NCBI RefSeq assembly: GCF_002940205.1
Contig: NZ_MDSK01000010.1
Location: 74,127-138,126 of the forward strand
Reading direction: 5' to 3'
Origin: Xanthomonas arboricola pv. guizotiae
GTDB taxonomy: Bacteria > Pseudomonadota > Gammaproteobacteria > Xanthomonadales > Xanthomonadaceae
DNA length: 64,000 nucleotides
Each line of letters starts with the position of its first letter. Position 1 is the stretch's first letter. Of the stretch, positions 1 to 7,418 are shown one piece after another. The notes under the pieces were generated by a model. It worked only from the letters and a program-made list of their open reading frames with translations. It was not told where the DNA came from and made no database searches. A program made the translations under genes and the position numbers.

Positions 1-26
1 GGCGTTGTCGATTCAGCGCAGAGCGA

Positions 27-890
27 TCAACGATCGCTCTTGAGGTACTGCAGGAACGGGTCGTTCTTGTCCAGCACCACCACGCCGTTGCCGTCGGTCA
101 TGGAGCCGCGGTACGCCTCCAGGCTGCGATAGAACGCGTAGAACGACGGATCCTTGGCACCGGCCTGGCCGTAGATGCGGGCGGCCTCGGCGTCGCCTTC
201 GCCGCGCAGCTTCTGCGCATCGCGCTCGGCGTCGGCCACGATCACGGTGGACTCGCGGTCGGCCTGGGCGCGGATGGTCAGGGCCTGCTCCTCGCCTTCG
301 GCGCGCAGCTTGCTGGCTTCCTGCTTGCGCTGGGCGCGCATGCGCTCGTAGACGTCGGTGATGACCTTGCTGTCGGTCGGCAGGTCGATCTGCTTGATGC
401 GCAGGTCGGTGATCTGCATCCCTAAGCCCTTGATCGCGCCGTTGATGCCCTTGAGCTGGTTGGCGATCAACTCGCTGCGGTCGCCGGAGACCAGCTGCTG
501 CAGGGTGCGCGAGTTGATCTGGTTACGCAGCGAATCGGTGATGATCGGCGCCAGGCGCGAATTGGCGACCGACTCCTCGCCACCGGTGGCGCGATAGAAC
601 GCCCGCACATCGGAGATGTAGCCGATGGCGAAGAAGTCCACGCTGACGTCTTTCTGCTCGGCGGTGAAGTAGCGCGCCGGGGCGGTGTCCAGCACCTGGA
701 AGCGGCGGTCGAACACGCGCACCGACTCCACCACCGGGATCTTGAAGTGCAGGCCGGGCTTGAGGTCGGCTCGCACCACACGGCCCAGGTTGAGCACCAT
801 GGCGGTCTGGTCCTCGCGCACCACGAACACCGAGCCCATCAGGGTCAGCAACACGGCGACGACCAGGCCGATGACTAGCGAATTCTTCAT
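27..890 (-). CDS. hflC: HflC, inner-membrane modulator of FtsH protease
   Basis: 287-residue SPFH/prohibitin-family protein. Residues 1-25 form an N-terminal membrane anchor with the rest periplasmic. The band-7 domain starts around residue 20 (VREDQTAMVLNLGRVV). A charged Ala/Glu/Arg-rich helical segment follows at about 185-240, typical of HflC oligomerisation. In the family, HflC pairs with HflK in a large cage that surrounds FtsH and tunes its proteolysis. Its ATG shares one base with the hflK stop (TAATG), so the two are translationally coupled and made together. Length and motifs are normal. Confidence 0.96.
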   Translation of the reverse strand: MKNSLVIGLVVAVLLTLMGSVFVVREDQTAMVLNLGRVVRADLKPGLHFKIPVVESVRVFDRRFQVLDTAPARYFTAEQKDVSVDFFAIGYISDVRAFYRATGGEESVANSRLAPIITDSLRNQINSRTLQQLVSGDRSELIANQLKGINGAIKGLGMQITDLRIKQIDLPTDSKVITDVYERMRAQRKQEASKLRAEGEEQALTIRAQADRESTVIVADAERDAQKLRGEGDAEAARIYGQAGAKDPSFYAFYRSLEAYRGSMTDGNGVVVLDKNDPFLQYLKSDR

Positions 891-2029
891 TATTCGGTTC
901 CCTCACGGCCGGTCGGGCGCGGGCCGCGCTCCGGATTGCGGATGCCCTCGCTGCCGCCACTGGTTTGCGGCGGATTCAACAGCACATCCTGCGGCACCAT
1001 CGACGGCATGCCGCCGTTGCCCGCAGCACCGCTGTTGCTGGCGGACTTGCCGGCGTCGGCCGGCAGCGGCACATAGATGACCTGGCGGCCATCGCTGCCG
1101 ATCACCTTGCGGTTCTCCGACAGCACCTTCTGCACGGTTTCCAACCACAGGCGCTTGCGCGTGACCTCGGGGGCGTTGGCGTACTGCTCCTGCAACAGCG
1201 TGAAGCGATCGGCGTCGCCCTCGGCCCTGGAGATCACCGCCTGCTTGTAGCCTTCGGCGCCGGTGCGGGTGCGCGCACCCTGGCCGCGTGCCTCGGGCAC
1301 CACTTTGGCGGCGTAGGCCTGGGCTTCGTTGATCAGGCGCTCGCGCACCTGCTGGGCGCCGTTGACCTCGTCGAAGGCCGGCTTCACTTCTTCCGGCGGA
1401 CGCGCGTCCGGCAGGGTCACACCAGTGACGGACAGACCCGTGTTGTAGGCATCCAGTGCCGCCTGCAGGCGGTCCTTGGAGGCGATGGCCAGCGGGCCGC
1501 GATTGTTGAGCACGGTATTGAGGTCGGAACGCCCCACCTGCTCACGCACGGCGCTTTGCGCGGCCTGCTCCAGCACCAGGTCGGCATTGCGCGAACCGAA
1601 CAGGTACTTGCGCGGGTCGCTGATCTGGTACTGCACGTTGAGCGAGACGTTGACGATGTTCTCGTCGCGGGTCAGCACCGGCACCTGGTTGCTGAAGGTC
1701 TTGATCTCGGTGGCGTTGACCTTGCGCACCGACTCGACCGGCCAGGGCAGCTTGAAGTTCGGGCCGGGCTGCAGGATGCGCGAGAACTGGCCGAAGCGCA
1801 GCACCACGCCGCGCTGCTGCTCGCCGATGAGCTGGAAGCTGGAGAACAGCACCATCAGCACCACCGCGACCAGAATCCAGCGCCCCACGCCGCCGTCGAA
1901 CAGCTCCTTCAACGGGGCGGGCAGATTGCCCCAGCCACCACCGTTGCCACCACCGCGCGGGCCCCAGGACCTGCGACGGTTGGGGTCCGGGCCGTCTCCG
2001 CCCTTGTTGCCGGGTGTGTTCCAGGCCAT
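890..2029 (-). CDS. hflK: HflK, partner of HflC in the FtsH-modulating complex
   Basis: 379 residues from the start MAWNTPGNKGG, chosen because it gives the canonical HflK N-terminus; an in-frame start 76 codons upstream would add sequence unlike the family. A Gly/Asn/Pro-rich cytoplasmic stretch (about 1-45) precedes one membrane segment (about 58-80). The SPFH domain begins at GEQQRGVVLRFG, followed by a helical arm, and the C-terminus is a disordered Gly/Ser/Pro tail. It acts with HflC at the inner membrane around FtsH. The stop codon overlaps the hflC start by one base. Confidence 0.95.
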   Translation of the reverse strand: MAWNTPGNKGGDGPDPNRRRSWGPRGGGNGGGWGNLPAPLKELFDGGVGRWILVAVVLMVLFSSFQLIGEQQRGVVLRFGQFSRILQPGPNFKLPWPVESVRKVNATEIKTFSNQVPVLTRDENIVNVSLNVQYQISDPRKYLFGSRNADLVLEQAAQSAVREQVGRSDLNTVLNNRGPLAIASKDRLQAALDAYNTGLSVTGVTLPDARPPEEVKPAFDEVNGAQQVRERLINEAQAYAAKVVPEARGQGARTRTGAEGYKQAVISRAEGDADRFTLLQEQYANAPEVTRKRLWLETVQKVLSENRKVIGSDGRQVIYVPLPADAGKSASNSGAAGNGGMPSMVPQDVLLNPPQTSGGSEGIRNPERGPRPTGREGTE

Positions 2030-2862
2030 GCACGCTCCATGATCGAGGGGCTGTGCGGGCCAGTCCCGCAGTGCCGCCGTGTTGTGTGATTCGATGATTC
2101 TACTAGATGGGGCAGACCGACCGTTTTGAAAGGCCCCGATTGGCGCATCCCGGTTTAGCCGCTGGGGTGGATCGAACGGCGACGCATCGGGCGACGGCAG
2201 GGCCCGGTCCGGTCCAGGCACGGTGTCGACGCAGTCCCGGGGGCCGGAGAGCCGCACGCGTGCTGGCCTTGGCAGTTCGGGGCAGACAAGGCGGAGGCGG
2301 GCGGCCTTGGATAGGCGTTGCTGCCGGTGGCGGCGCGATGCTCGCGGACGCGCGGCGCCTGTCGGTCTGCCGATTCAACGTCGGGCGACGCTGGCTCAAG
2401 CGGGATCACGGCCAGGCTGCGCAACGGATGCGTTGCCGGTCACAGTGTTGATACGCGTGCGCCGGAAGCGAAATCGCCATCGGGCCGTCTTCCGCAGGCC
2501 TTGCGCATGTCGCGCCGTAGCGCCGCGCCTGGAGGCCGACACGCATCAGACGCGCGCGGCCTGGCACGCAACACAACCGGACCTGCCTGCAGTCCCCCTG
2601 CCGCCTGCGGGCAGTCGTGCCGGATGCAGCCGATGGCCTGAGAGCACCCACGTGCAGATGGCAAGGTCGCGCAGTTGGTTGTGGCATCAGCGTCCGGTGG
2701 CGGGTGGCACTGCCCCGACGCGGTCGAACGCGGCCCCATGCGCATGCCTTCGTCGATCGCGCCAGCCGCGGCCAGCGCCGGCTTGGCGCACAGGGAAACG
2801 CGCGGAACGGAATCACTCATTGCAGAACGAAGCCGCGCCCCGGTCGCACCTCGCCGGCGCGC
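2030..2862. other. 833-bp gap with no supported gene
   Basis: Between hflK and the response regulator. Open frames exist on both strands (for example 2406-2816 minus), but they are Arg/Pro/Ala-rich, overlap one another and match no family I recognise, as expected of chance frames in GC-rich DNA. No tRNA, strong hairpin with T-tract or tandem repeat is visible. It presumably holds the hflK promoter. Confidence 0.5.
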
Positions 2863-3249
2863 TTAGACGGTCGGCGGTTCGTCTTTCTGGTTGAACACGC
2901 GCTCCATCACTTCCAGCAACTCGTCTTCGGAGAACGGCTTGGTGATGTAGGCGCGCGCGCCCTGGCGCATGCCCCACATGCGATCGGTGTCCTGGTCCTT
3001 GGTGGTCACCAGGATCACCGGGATGTGCTGGGTGGTCGGCTCGCGCTTGAGCGTGCGCGTGGCCTGGAAGCCGTTGAGGTTGGGCATCACCACATCCATC
3101 AGCACCAGATCCGGCAGCGAGGACTTGGCCGCTTCCACGCCGGCAGCACCATCGGTTGCGGTGATGGTTTCGTGACCCAGCTTCTCGACGATGCGCTGAA
3201 TCCCCAGCAGCTGCGACGGCGAGTCGTCGACGATCAGAATGCGTGCCAT
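2863..3249 (-). CDS. Single-domain CheY/PilH-like response regulator
   Basis: 128 residues, one receiver domain and no output domain. Visible are the acidic pair Asp8-Asp9 (IVDDSPSQ), the phosphoacceptor Asp in LVLMDVVMP (about residue 52), the Thr in VTTKD (about 82) and the Lys in ITKPF (about 104). The sequence style (DDSPSQLLGIQRIVEKLGHE) resembles the PilH group that works in type IV pilus Chp chemosensory pathways. It stands alone here with no kinase or pil gene beside it, so the partner is inferred. A repeat-rich gap lies upstream. Confidence 0.85.
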   Translation of the reverse strand: MARILIVDDSPSQLLGIQRIVEKLGHETITATDGAAGVEAAKSSLPDLVLMDVVMPNLNGFQATRTLKREPTTQHIPVILVTTKDQDTDRMWGMRQGARAYITKPFSEDELLEVMERVFNQKDEPPTV

Positions 3250-3501
3250 GTGTTTCCCCTAGTGTGCGCGGCGAGTGTAGTGCGCCGGCCGCGCTTTCGG
3301 TAGCTGGGCCAGGCGGTGCGCCCGGCGATAGCTGTTGCGAAGTGCGATCCGGTGGCGCGTTGCTGTTGCCCTGGTCAACGCGTACTACGTTGCACAGGGG
3401 GCAACTGGATTCAACAACGTCGCAGAAGGTCGTTCACCGCTGCATCGCGTGCATGCTGCCCCGCCCTCAATCCTTCACCAGAAGAGAGACGACTGCTTCC
3501 T

Positions 3502-3739
3502 TCTCCCCTCGGGAGAAGGTGGCGCGCAGCGCCGGATGAGGGGACGGCGGCGATTAACCGCGCAGATCGACGTTCACTGGCGCGCCACCTGCCTGCCGAA
3601 CCCCCACCCCAATCCCTCCACGAAGAGGGCGATTGCTCCCTTCTCCCATCGGGAGAAGGTGGCGCGCAGCGCCGGATGAGGGGACGGCGGCGATTAACCG
3701 CGCAGATCGACGTTCACTGGCGCGCCACCTGCCTGCCGA
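3502..3739. repeat. Two tandem copies of a 140-bp repeat with REP-like hairpins
   Basis: Within the 524-bp gene-free gap 3250-3773, about 100 bp starting at 3502 recurs at 3642, period 140, almost identical. Each copy carries a short hairpin (TCTCCC..GGGAGA) followed by GGTGGCGCGCAGCGCCGGAT. The same hairpin/CGCGCAGCGC combination occurs inverted at 20083 and 20513, so this is a dispersed intergenic repeat family. The rest of the gap shows nothing I can name. Confidence 0.85.
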
Positions 3740-3773
3740 CCCCCCACCTCATCCCCGCCTCGACCCACGCGGC

Positions 3774-4664
3774 CTACACCGATTCGCCGAACGCCTTGGC
3801 CAGGTTGCGGTAGGCCTTCTTCTGCGCATCGTCGGTGGGGGCCGGGGCCAGGATTTCCAGCTCCACGATCTGGTCGCCCGGCGTGATGCCCGGCAGGCCG
3901 CGGCCGCGCAGGCGCAGCTTGCGCCCGGCGTCCGAATCGGCCGGCACCTTCAACTCCACCGACCCGCCCAGGGTCGGCACGCTGATGGTGGTGCCCAGTG
4001 CCGCCTGCCAGGGCATGACCTGCAGGGTGTACAGGATGTTGCGCCCGTCCACCTCGAACTGGGGGTGCGCGGCGTACTCGATCTCCAGCAGCAGGTTGCC
4101 GCCACCATTGCCCTGCCCGCTCAGGCGGATTACCTGGCCAGGCTGCACGCCCTTGGGCACGCGCACATCCAGCTGCTTGCCGTTGATGGTGATGCGCACG
4201 CTGTCGCCCGCATACACCGCTTCCAGCGGCACCGCCAGCTTGGCGCGGGTGTCGCCGCGCGCCTGCGGACCCGCGCCTGCACCGGCGCCCGGGCCACGCG
4301 GCCGGCCGCCGCGCTGGCTGGCGAACAGGCTTTCGAAGAAATCGCTGAAGCCGCCACCGGCGCCGCCGTTGCCGAACACCTCCTCGAAGTCGTAGCCCTG
4401 CCCACCGCCGTAGCTGGGCGGAGCCTGGAACTCGTCGCCCGGGCGGAAGCCCTGTGCCTTGAGCTGGTCGTAGGCCTTGCGCTTGGCGGGGTCGCGCAGC
4501 GCCTCGTAGGCTTCGTTGATCGCCTTGAACTTGTCTTCGGCGCCAGCCTCCTTGCTGACATCGGGGTGGTACTTGCGCGCCAGCCGGCGGTAGGCAGTCT
4601 TGATCTCCGCATCGCCCGCGCTGGGCTCCACGCCCAGCGTTGCGTAGTAATCCTTGAATTCCAT
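3774..4664 (-). CDS. cbpA: CbpA-like DnaJ co-chaperone
   Basis: 296 residues. J-domain at 1-70 with the HPD motif at 33-35, then a Gly/Phe-rich linker (about 80-130), then the C-terminal substrate-binding domains ending with ILAPAPTDDAQKKAYRNLA. It lacks the CxxCxGxG zinc-finger repeats of DnaJ itself, which defines the CbpA/DjlA-like type II group. It is expected to deliver clients to DnaK and stimulate its ATPase. A Shine-Dalgarno AGAGGTGA precedes the ATG. Its upstream neighbour on the same strand is hsp20, giving a small protein-quality cluster. Confidence 0.92.
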   Translation of the reverse strand: MEFKDYYATLGVEPSAGDAEIKTAYRRLARKYHPDVSKEAGAEDKFKAINEAYEALRDPAKRKAYDQLKAQGFRPGDEFQAPPSYGGGQGYDFEEVFGNGGAGGGFSDFFESLFASQRGGRPRGPGAGAGAGPQARGDTRAKLAVPLEAVYAGDSVRITINGKQLDVRVPKGVQPGQVIRLSGQGNGGGNLLLEIEYAAHPQFEVDGRNILYTLQVMPWQAALGTTISVPTLGGSVELKVPADSDAGRKLRLRGRGLPGITPGDQIVELEILAPAPTDDAQKKAYRNLAKAFGESV

Positions 4665-4730
4665 CTAATCACCTCTGAAAAAAAACGGCCCGCAGCCGAG
4701 GCCACGAGCCGGTCATATCGCAGCCGGGCG

Positions 4731-4762
4731 GGCAACCGCAGCTATTCTACGGTGCGGTTGCC
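4731..4762. other. 9-bp perfect inverted repeat between hsp20 and cbpA
   Basis: GGCAACCGC at 4731-4739 pairs with GCGGTTGCC at 4754-4762 across a 14-nt loop. It sits just after the hsp20 stop, so it could act as an attenuator or processing site. No T-tract follows on the minus strand, so a classical terminator is not supported. Confidence 0.4.
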
Positions 4763-4805
4763 GCCGGGAAGCGAAGCATGCCGCTCCGCTCCAGGTTTTG
4801 CTGGC

Positions 4806-5282
4806 TTACTGCACCGTATTGCCGGCCGGATCCTGGCCGTTGCCGACCTGGATGCGGCGCGGGGTGGCCGCCGGGCGCTTGGGGATGCGGATTTCCAGCA
4901 CGCCGTTGTGCCCGGTGGCGGTGATGCCGTCCGGGTCGGCACTGTCGGGCAGCGCAAAGCGGCGGTGGAAGCTGCCGTAGCGGCGCTCGATGCGCGAGAA
5001 GCGCTCGGTCTCGGTGCTGGACTCGCCCTTGCGCTCGCCCTTGATCGACAGGATGCCCTTGTCCATCTGCACCTCGATCTGGCCGGGGTCGATGCCCGGC
5101 AGGTCGGCATACAGCACGAAGTGGTTGGCCTCTTCCTTGATGTCCACGCGCGGCACCCACTGCGCGGTCACCACCGCCGATTCGTCGGTGTCGCCGTTCT
5201 GCTCGAAGAAACGGTCGAACACGTGCTTGATCTCGTTCTGCAGCGCATGGGTGGGCCACTGGGGATAACGAACGACGTTCAT
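4806..5282 (-). CDS. Hsp20 small heat-shock protein
   Basis: 158 residues with an alpha-crystallin domain (about 40-138), including the signature block GHNGVLEIRIPK with an I-x-I type element, and short disordered termini. Small heat-shock proteins hold unfolding proteins in an ATP-independent way until DnaK/DnaJ refold them, which fits the cbpA gene directly downstream. A sigma-32-like promoter lies about 70 bp upstream (5354-5381). The gene is transcribed divergently from the peroxiredoxin gene. Confidence 0.93.
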   Translation of the reverse strand: MNVVRYPQWPTHALQNEIKHVFDRFFEQNGDTDESAVVTAQWVPRVDIKEEANHFVLYADLPGIDPGQIEVQMDKGILSIKGERKGESSTETERFSRIERRYGSFHRRFALPDSADPDGITATGHNGVLEIRIPKRPAATPRRIQVGNGQDPAGNTVQ

Positions 5283-5353
5283 TGCGAGCCTCCAAAAGGT
5301 TGGGTGAGGGGCCGGCTGCCGCGGCGCGCGCCGTTGCGCCGGCCATGTGCGTC

Positions 5354-5381
5354 AGATAGGCGTGCCGCTGCGGATTTCAAG
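5354..5381 (-). promoter_or_regulatory. Candidate sigma-32 (heat-shock) promoter of hsp20
   Basis: Read on the minus strand: CTTGAA (5381-5376), 14-nt spacer, GCCTATCT (5361-5354). The sigma-32 consensus is CTTGAA - 13 to 15 nt - CCCCATNT, so the -35 is perfect and the -10 matches 5 of 7 fixed bases. Transcription would start near 5347, leaving a leader of about 65 nt before hsp20. Confidence 0.5.
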
Positions 5382-5443
5382 CGCGTTGACGCGCTTTTCC
5401 CCCGCCCCTTTCTAGACTTCGTTCAGCCACAGGAGCCCGCCCG

Positions 5444-5926
5444 ATGACCATCCACGTTGGTGACCGCATTCCCGAAGTCGTGCTCAAGCGCCTGCGCGAG
5501 GGCATCGAGGCGGTCGACACCCACAGCCTGTTCGCCGGCCGCAAGGTGCTGCTGTTCGCGGTGCCGGGCGCGTTCACCCCGACCTGCTCGGCCAAGCACC
5601 TGCCGGGCTATGTGGAGCACTTCGACGCATTCCGCAAACGCGGCATCGAGGTGCTGTGCACCGCGGTCAACGACCCGTTCGTGATGCAAGCCTGGGGCCG
5701 TAGCCAGCTGATCCCCGACGGTCTGCACCTGCTGCCCGACGGCAACGCCGAACTGGCCCGCGCGCTGGGCCTGGAGATCGACGCCAGCGGCTCGGGCATG
5801 GGCCTGCGCTCGCGCCGCTATGCACTGTATGCCGACGACGCCGTGGTCAAGGCCTTGTTCGTCGAAGAGCCTGGCGAATTCAAGGTGTCTGCCGCCGATT
5901 ACGTGCTGCAGCACCTGCCAGATTGA
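5444..5926 (+). CDS. Peroxiredoxin of the Prx5 type
   Basis: 160 residues. The signature PGAFTPTCS places the peroxidatic cysteine at residue 48. One more Cys is present near residue 71 (VLCTAV), and there is no C-terminal glutaredoxin fusion. Prx5 enzymes reduce hydrogen peroxide and alkyl peroxides in the cytoplasm using thioredoxin or glutathione/glutaredoxin. A good Shine-Dalgarno (AGGAG, 5431-5435) precedes the ATG. The bacterioferritin-like gene follows 43 bp downstream on the same strand, which suggests a joint oxidative-stress/iron role. Confidence 0.93.
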   Translation: MTIHVGDRIPEVVLKRLREGIEAVDTHSLFAGRKVLLFAVPGAFTPTCSAKHLPGYVEHFDAFRKRGIEVLCTAVNDPFVMQAWGRSQLIPDGLHLLPDGNAELARALGLEIDASGSGMGLRSRRYALYADDAVVKALFVEEPGEFKVSAADYVLQHLPD

Positions 5927-5969
5927 TGCATTGATTCCCCCCAACCACTCACAAGGAAACCGGCCAGCC

Positions 5970-6530
5970 ATGTCTACCCAGCCAGCCAAGCAACTCCCCG
6001 ACGGCATCACCGATACCGCCACCTTGCGCAGCCGCGCACGCCAGAGCATCGAAGACGGCGCCATCACCGAGAGCTACCACGCCGACCGCGAGGCGGTGAT
6101 CGAGCTGCTCAACACCGCACTGGCCACCGAGTACGTGTGCACCCTGCGGTATTACCGCCACTATTTCATGGCCAAGGGCATGCTTGCCGACGCGGTCAAG
6201 GGCGAGTTCCTGGAGCATGCGCAGCAGGAACAGGCGCATGCACACAGGCTCGCCGAGCGCATCGTGCAGCTGGGAGGCGAACCGGACCTCAACCCGGACA
6301 CGCTGACCAAGCGCTCGCATGCCGAATACAAGGAAGGCAGCGACCTGCGCGACATGGTCAAGGAAAACCTGATCGCCGAGCGCATCGCCATCGACAGCTA
6401 CCGCGAGATGATCGATTTCATCGGCGACAAGGACACCACCACCAAGCGCATCCTGGAAGACATCCTGGCCCAGGAAGAAGAGCACGCCGACGAGTTCGCG
6501 GACATGCTGGAAGGCTGGATCGGCGAGTGA
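5970..6530 (+). CDS. Bacterioferritin-like (ferritin superfamily) protein
   Basis: 186 residues from the ATG at 5970 (AAGGAAA upstream). Four-helix ferritin fold: helix A carries VIELLNTALATEYVCTLRYYRH with a ligand Glu. The E-x-x-H pair FLEHAQQEQAHAH follows. A second E-x-x-H set is at the C-terminus (LAQEEEHADEFADML). These are the di-iron ligands of the bacterioferritin/DPS-like group. Likely role: iron oxidation and storage, probably limiting Fenton chemistry alongside the adjacent peroxiredoxin. Its last 21 codons plus stop form the left boundary of a tandem duplication that repeats them twice more downstream. Confidence 0.85.
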   Translation: MSTQPAKQLPDGITDTATLRSRARQSIEDGAITESYHADREAVIELLNTALATEYVCTLRYYRHYFMAKGMLADAVKGEFLEHAQQEQAHAHRLAERIVQLGGEPDLNPDTLTKRSHAEYKEGSDLRDMVKENLIAERIAIDSYREMIDFIGDKDTTTKRILEDILAQEEEHADEFADMLEGWIGE

Positions 6531-6642
6531 GCCGGGTGATTGCAATGCAGCGATGCGTTGTGATCGATGAGCGGCGTCGCTCATCGCCATGGAAATTGAA
6601 GTCGAGCTTGAAATCGACTCGATGATGAAACCGCTGGATACC

Positions 6643-6710
6643 GTAGGAGCGCACCCGGGCGCGATGGGGCATTCCCGGTAACGCCCCATCGCGCCCGGGT
6701 GCGCTCCTAC
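6643..6710. repeat. REPIN (68-nt inverted REP pair), tandem copy 1
   Basis: GTAGGAGCGCACCCGGGCGC at the left end pairs with its complement at the right end around a short centre (ATTCCCGGTAAC). Arms are about 28 nt. The terminal GTAGGAGCGC is the same as in the elements beside the RAYT gene at 14459. Confidence 0.9.
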
Positions 6711-6977
6711 GGGTGTGTGCATGCTGGCCGGGCGCAGCACGTGCGCGGTCAGCGCAAGACGCGAAAGCGCAGCTGCGTCCATGCACCGTCACTGGCCATC
6801 TGGCCCAGGAAGAAGAGCACGCCGACGAGTTCGCGGACATGCTGGAAGGCTGGATCGGCGAGTGAGCCGGGTGATTGCAATGCAGCGATGCGTTGCGATC
6901 GATGAGCGGCGTCGCTCATCGCCATGGAAATTGAAGTCGAGCTTGAAATCGACTCGATGATGAAACCGCTGGATACC

Positions 6978-7045
6978 GTAGGAGCGCACCCGGGCGCGAC
7001 GTGGCATTCCCGGTAACGCCCCATCGCGCCCAGGTGCGCTCCTAC
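6978..7045. repeat. REPIN, tandem copy 2
   Basis: Same 68-nt element in the second tandem unit. It has changes in the left arm (GACGTGGC for GATGGGGC) and right arm (CCCAGGTG for CCCGGGTG) that weaken the pairing. Confidence 0.9.
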
Positions 7046-7312
7046 GGGTGTGTGCATGCTGGCCGGGCGCAGCACGTGCGCGGTCAGCGCAAGACGCGAA
7101 AGCGCAGCTGCGTCCATGCACCGTCACTGGCCATCTGGCCCAGGAAGAAGAGCACGCCGACGAGTTCGCGGACATGCTGGAAGGCTGGATCGGCGAGTGA
7201 GCCGGGTGATTGCAATGCAGCGATGCGTTGCGATCGATGAGCGGCGTCGCTCATCGCCATGGAAATTGAAGTCGAGCTTGAAATCGACTCGATGATGAAA
7301 CCGCTGGATACC

Positions 7313-7380
7313 GTAGGAGCGCACCCGGGCGCGATGGGGCATTCCCGGTAACGCCCCATCGCGCCCAGGTGCGCTCCTAC
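7313..7380. repeat. REPIN, tandem copy 3
   Basis: Third copy. The left arm matches copy 1 and the right arm has the CCCAGGTG change of copy 2. It lies 38 bp beyond the pbpC stop, where it could serve as a transcript-end hairpin for both convergent genes. Confidence 0.9.
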
Positions 7381-7418
7381 GGGTGTGTGCATGCTGGCCG
7401 GGCGCAGCACGTGCGCGG

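Noticed and set aside
2107-2816. Several 80-220-codon frames between hflK and the response regulator
   Set aside because: They overlap on both strands, show Arg/Pro/Ala bias and no ribosome site or motif; treated as non-coding.
5386-5418. TTGACG with TAGACT as a sigma-70 promoter for the peroxiredoxin gene
   Set aside because: Spacing is 21 nt, too long for a normal promoter, so it was not listed.
6699-7295. Short frames inside the 335-bp repeat
   Set aside because: They are pieces of bacterioferritin and pbpC 3' ends fused to spacer, present only because of the duplication.
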